Shown one piece after another: positions 5,627 to 7,447 of a stretch of 7,447 nt of DNA; the first letter of the stretch is position 1, and every line of letters begins with the position of its first letter. The position numbers were made by a program, and so were the translations under genes. The DNA comes from Gammaproteobacteria bacterium (GTDB lineage Bacteria > Pseudomonadota > Gammaproteobacteria > Steroidobacterales > Woeseiaceae): NCBI GenBank assembly GCA_030641695.1, contig DAOWGY010000274.1, forward strand, positions 1 to 7,447, read 5' to 3'. A model generated the notes under the pieces. That model searched no databases, was not told the origin of the DNA, and saw only the letters and a list, made by a program, of their open reading frames with translations.

Positions 5627-5779
5627 CTACCAGCCGCAATTACGGGTCACGTTTTGTACCTTGAGGTATTCCATCAGTGGAGCGCAATAATCGATGATCA
5701 CCGTGGCGTCCATCTCGCGCGTGCCTGTCAGGTCCTCGCTGCGCCCTGACTGGATATCGCTTGCCGGATCTTTGCCCAC
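5627..5779 (-). CDS. Possible 50-codon reading frame or gene remnant between the two transporter genes
   Basis: A frame from GTG 5779 to TAG 5627 encodes a 50-residue polar protein with two cysteines (Cys32, Cys48), ending CAPLMEYLKVQNVTRNCGW. An internal ATG (codon 23) would give only 28 residues. The frame opens just after a TGA inside the end of the peptide transporter gene, and no good Shine-Dalgarno precedes either start. I do not recognise the protein. Its composition looks protein-like, and REP-like elements typically begin just after a real stop codon, as here. It may be the surviving C-terminus of a lost gene, a small protein, or chance. Without a homology search I cannot decide. Confidence 0.3.
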   Translation of the reverse strand: MGKDPASDIQSGRSEDLTGTREMDATVIIDYCAPLMEYLKVQNVTRNCGW

Positions 5780-5795
5780 GACACTCGCGGGTTCT

Positions 5796-7319
<1,524 letters not shown>

Positions 7320-7447
7320 AGGGTGATTGCTCTCGGAGCTGCCCGTATTTGTGCCAGGCGCCGAAGTGTCGTTTACGATTCAGTGCCCCCCGGCGTGAAT
7401 TCTGGTGCTCTGGCGGGCTAGGAAAGGTACACAAATCAGTCTCGTAA
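7320..7447 (-). other. Upstream region of the peptide transporter gene (right edge)
   Basis: These 128 bp carry no convincing coding frame. The transporter frame extends upstream only to a TGA near 7381-7383 without a start codon. I find no clear -35/-10 pair, operator palindrome or strong Shine-Dalgarno sequence, so a promoter is expected here but not identified. Confidence 0.4.

Overview
The window looks like chromosomal DNA of a GC-rich gammaproteobacterium. The envC-like / ctpA-like / yibQ-like order is a common gammaproteobacterial cell-envelope neighbourhood, and the palindromic repeats at 5516-5622 resemble the REP sequences of Pseudomonas and Xanthomonas relatives. The species cannot be named from the sequence; a marine or sediment lineage is only a guess.

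Left half, plus strand. Positions 2-778 carry an EnvC-like murein hydrolase activator interrupted by an in-frame amber codon at 62-64. The N-terminal part runs off the left edge, and an intact downstream piece (89-778) holds the end of the coiled coil and a catalytically degenerate LytM domain. A 349-bp, relatively AT-rich spacer follows. It has near-perfect 13-bp terminal inverted repeats (778-790 and 1003-1015) and a 26-bp tandem duplication at its right end, so it looks like a non-autonomous insertion between envC and ctpA. Next come three genes overlapping by 4 bp and 1 bp: a carboxy-terminal processing protease (S41, 1128-2348), a YibQ-type divergent polysaccharide deacetylase (2345-3082), and an exported protein of six tandem Kazal-type inhibitor domains (3082-3933).

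Right half, minus strand. A POT/PTR-family peptide transporter (7319-5796) lies upstream of an AbgT-family transporter (5495-3948). The roughly 300 bp between them hold a possible 50-codon reading frame or gene remnant (5779-5627) and a pair of inverted REP-like hairpins (5516-5622) directly upstream of the AbgT ribosome-binding site. The plus- and minus-strand gene sets converge with only 14 bp between stop codons.

The left operon concerns the envelope: amidase activation, periplasmic proteolysis and polysaccharide processing. It carries an unusual passenger, the multi-Kazal protein, whose six domains keep an identical 35-residue Cys-to-Cys scaffold while the predicted P1 residue differs in every domain (M, E, G, K, N, R). 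That looks like a broad-spectrum protease inhibitor, and it is the most interesting feature here. The right half imports di/tripeptides and moves aminobenzoyl-glutamate-like compounds. No RNA genes, CRISPR arrays or complete insertion sequences were seen.
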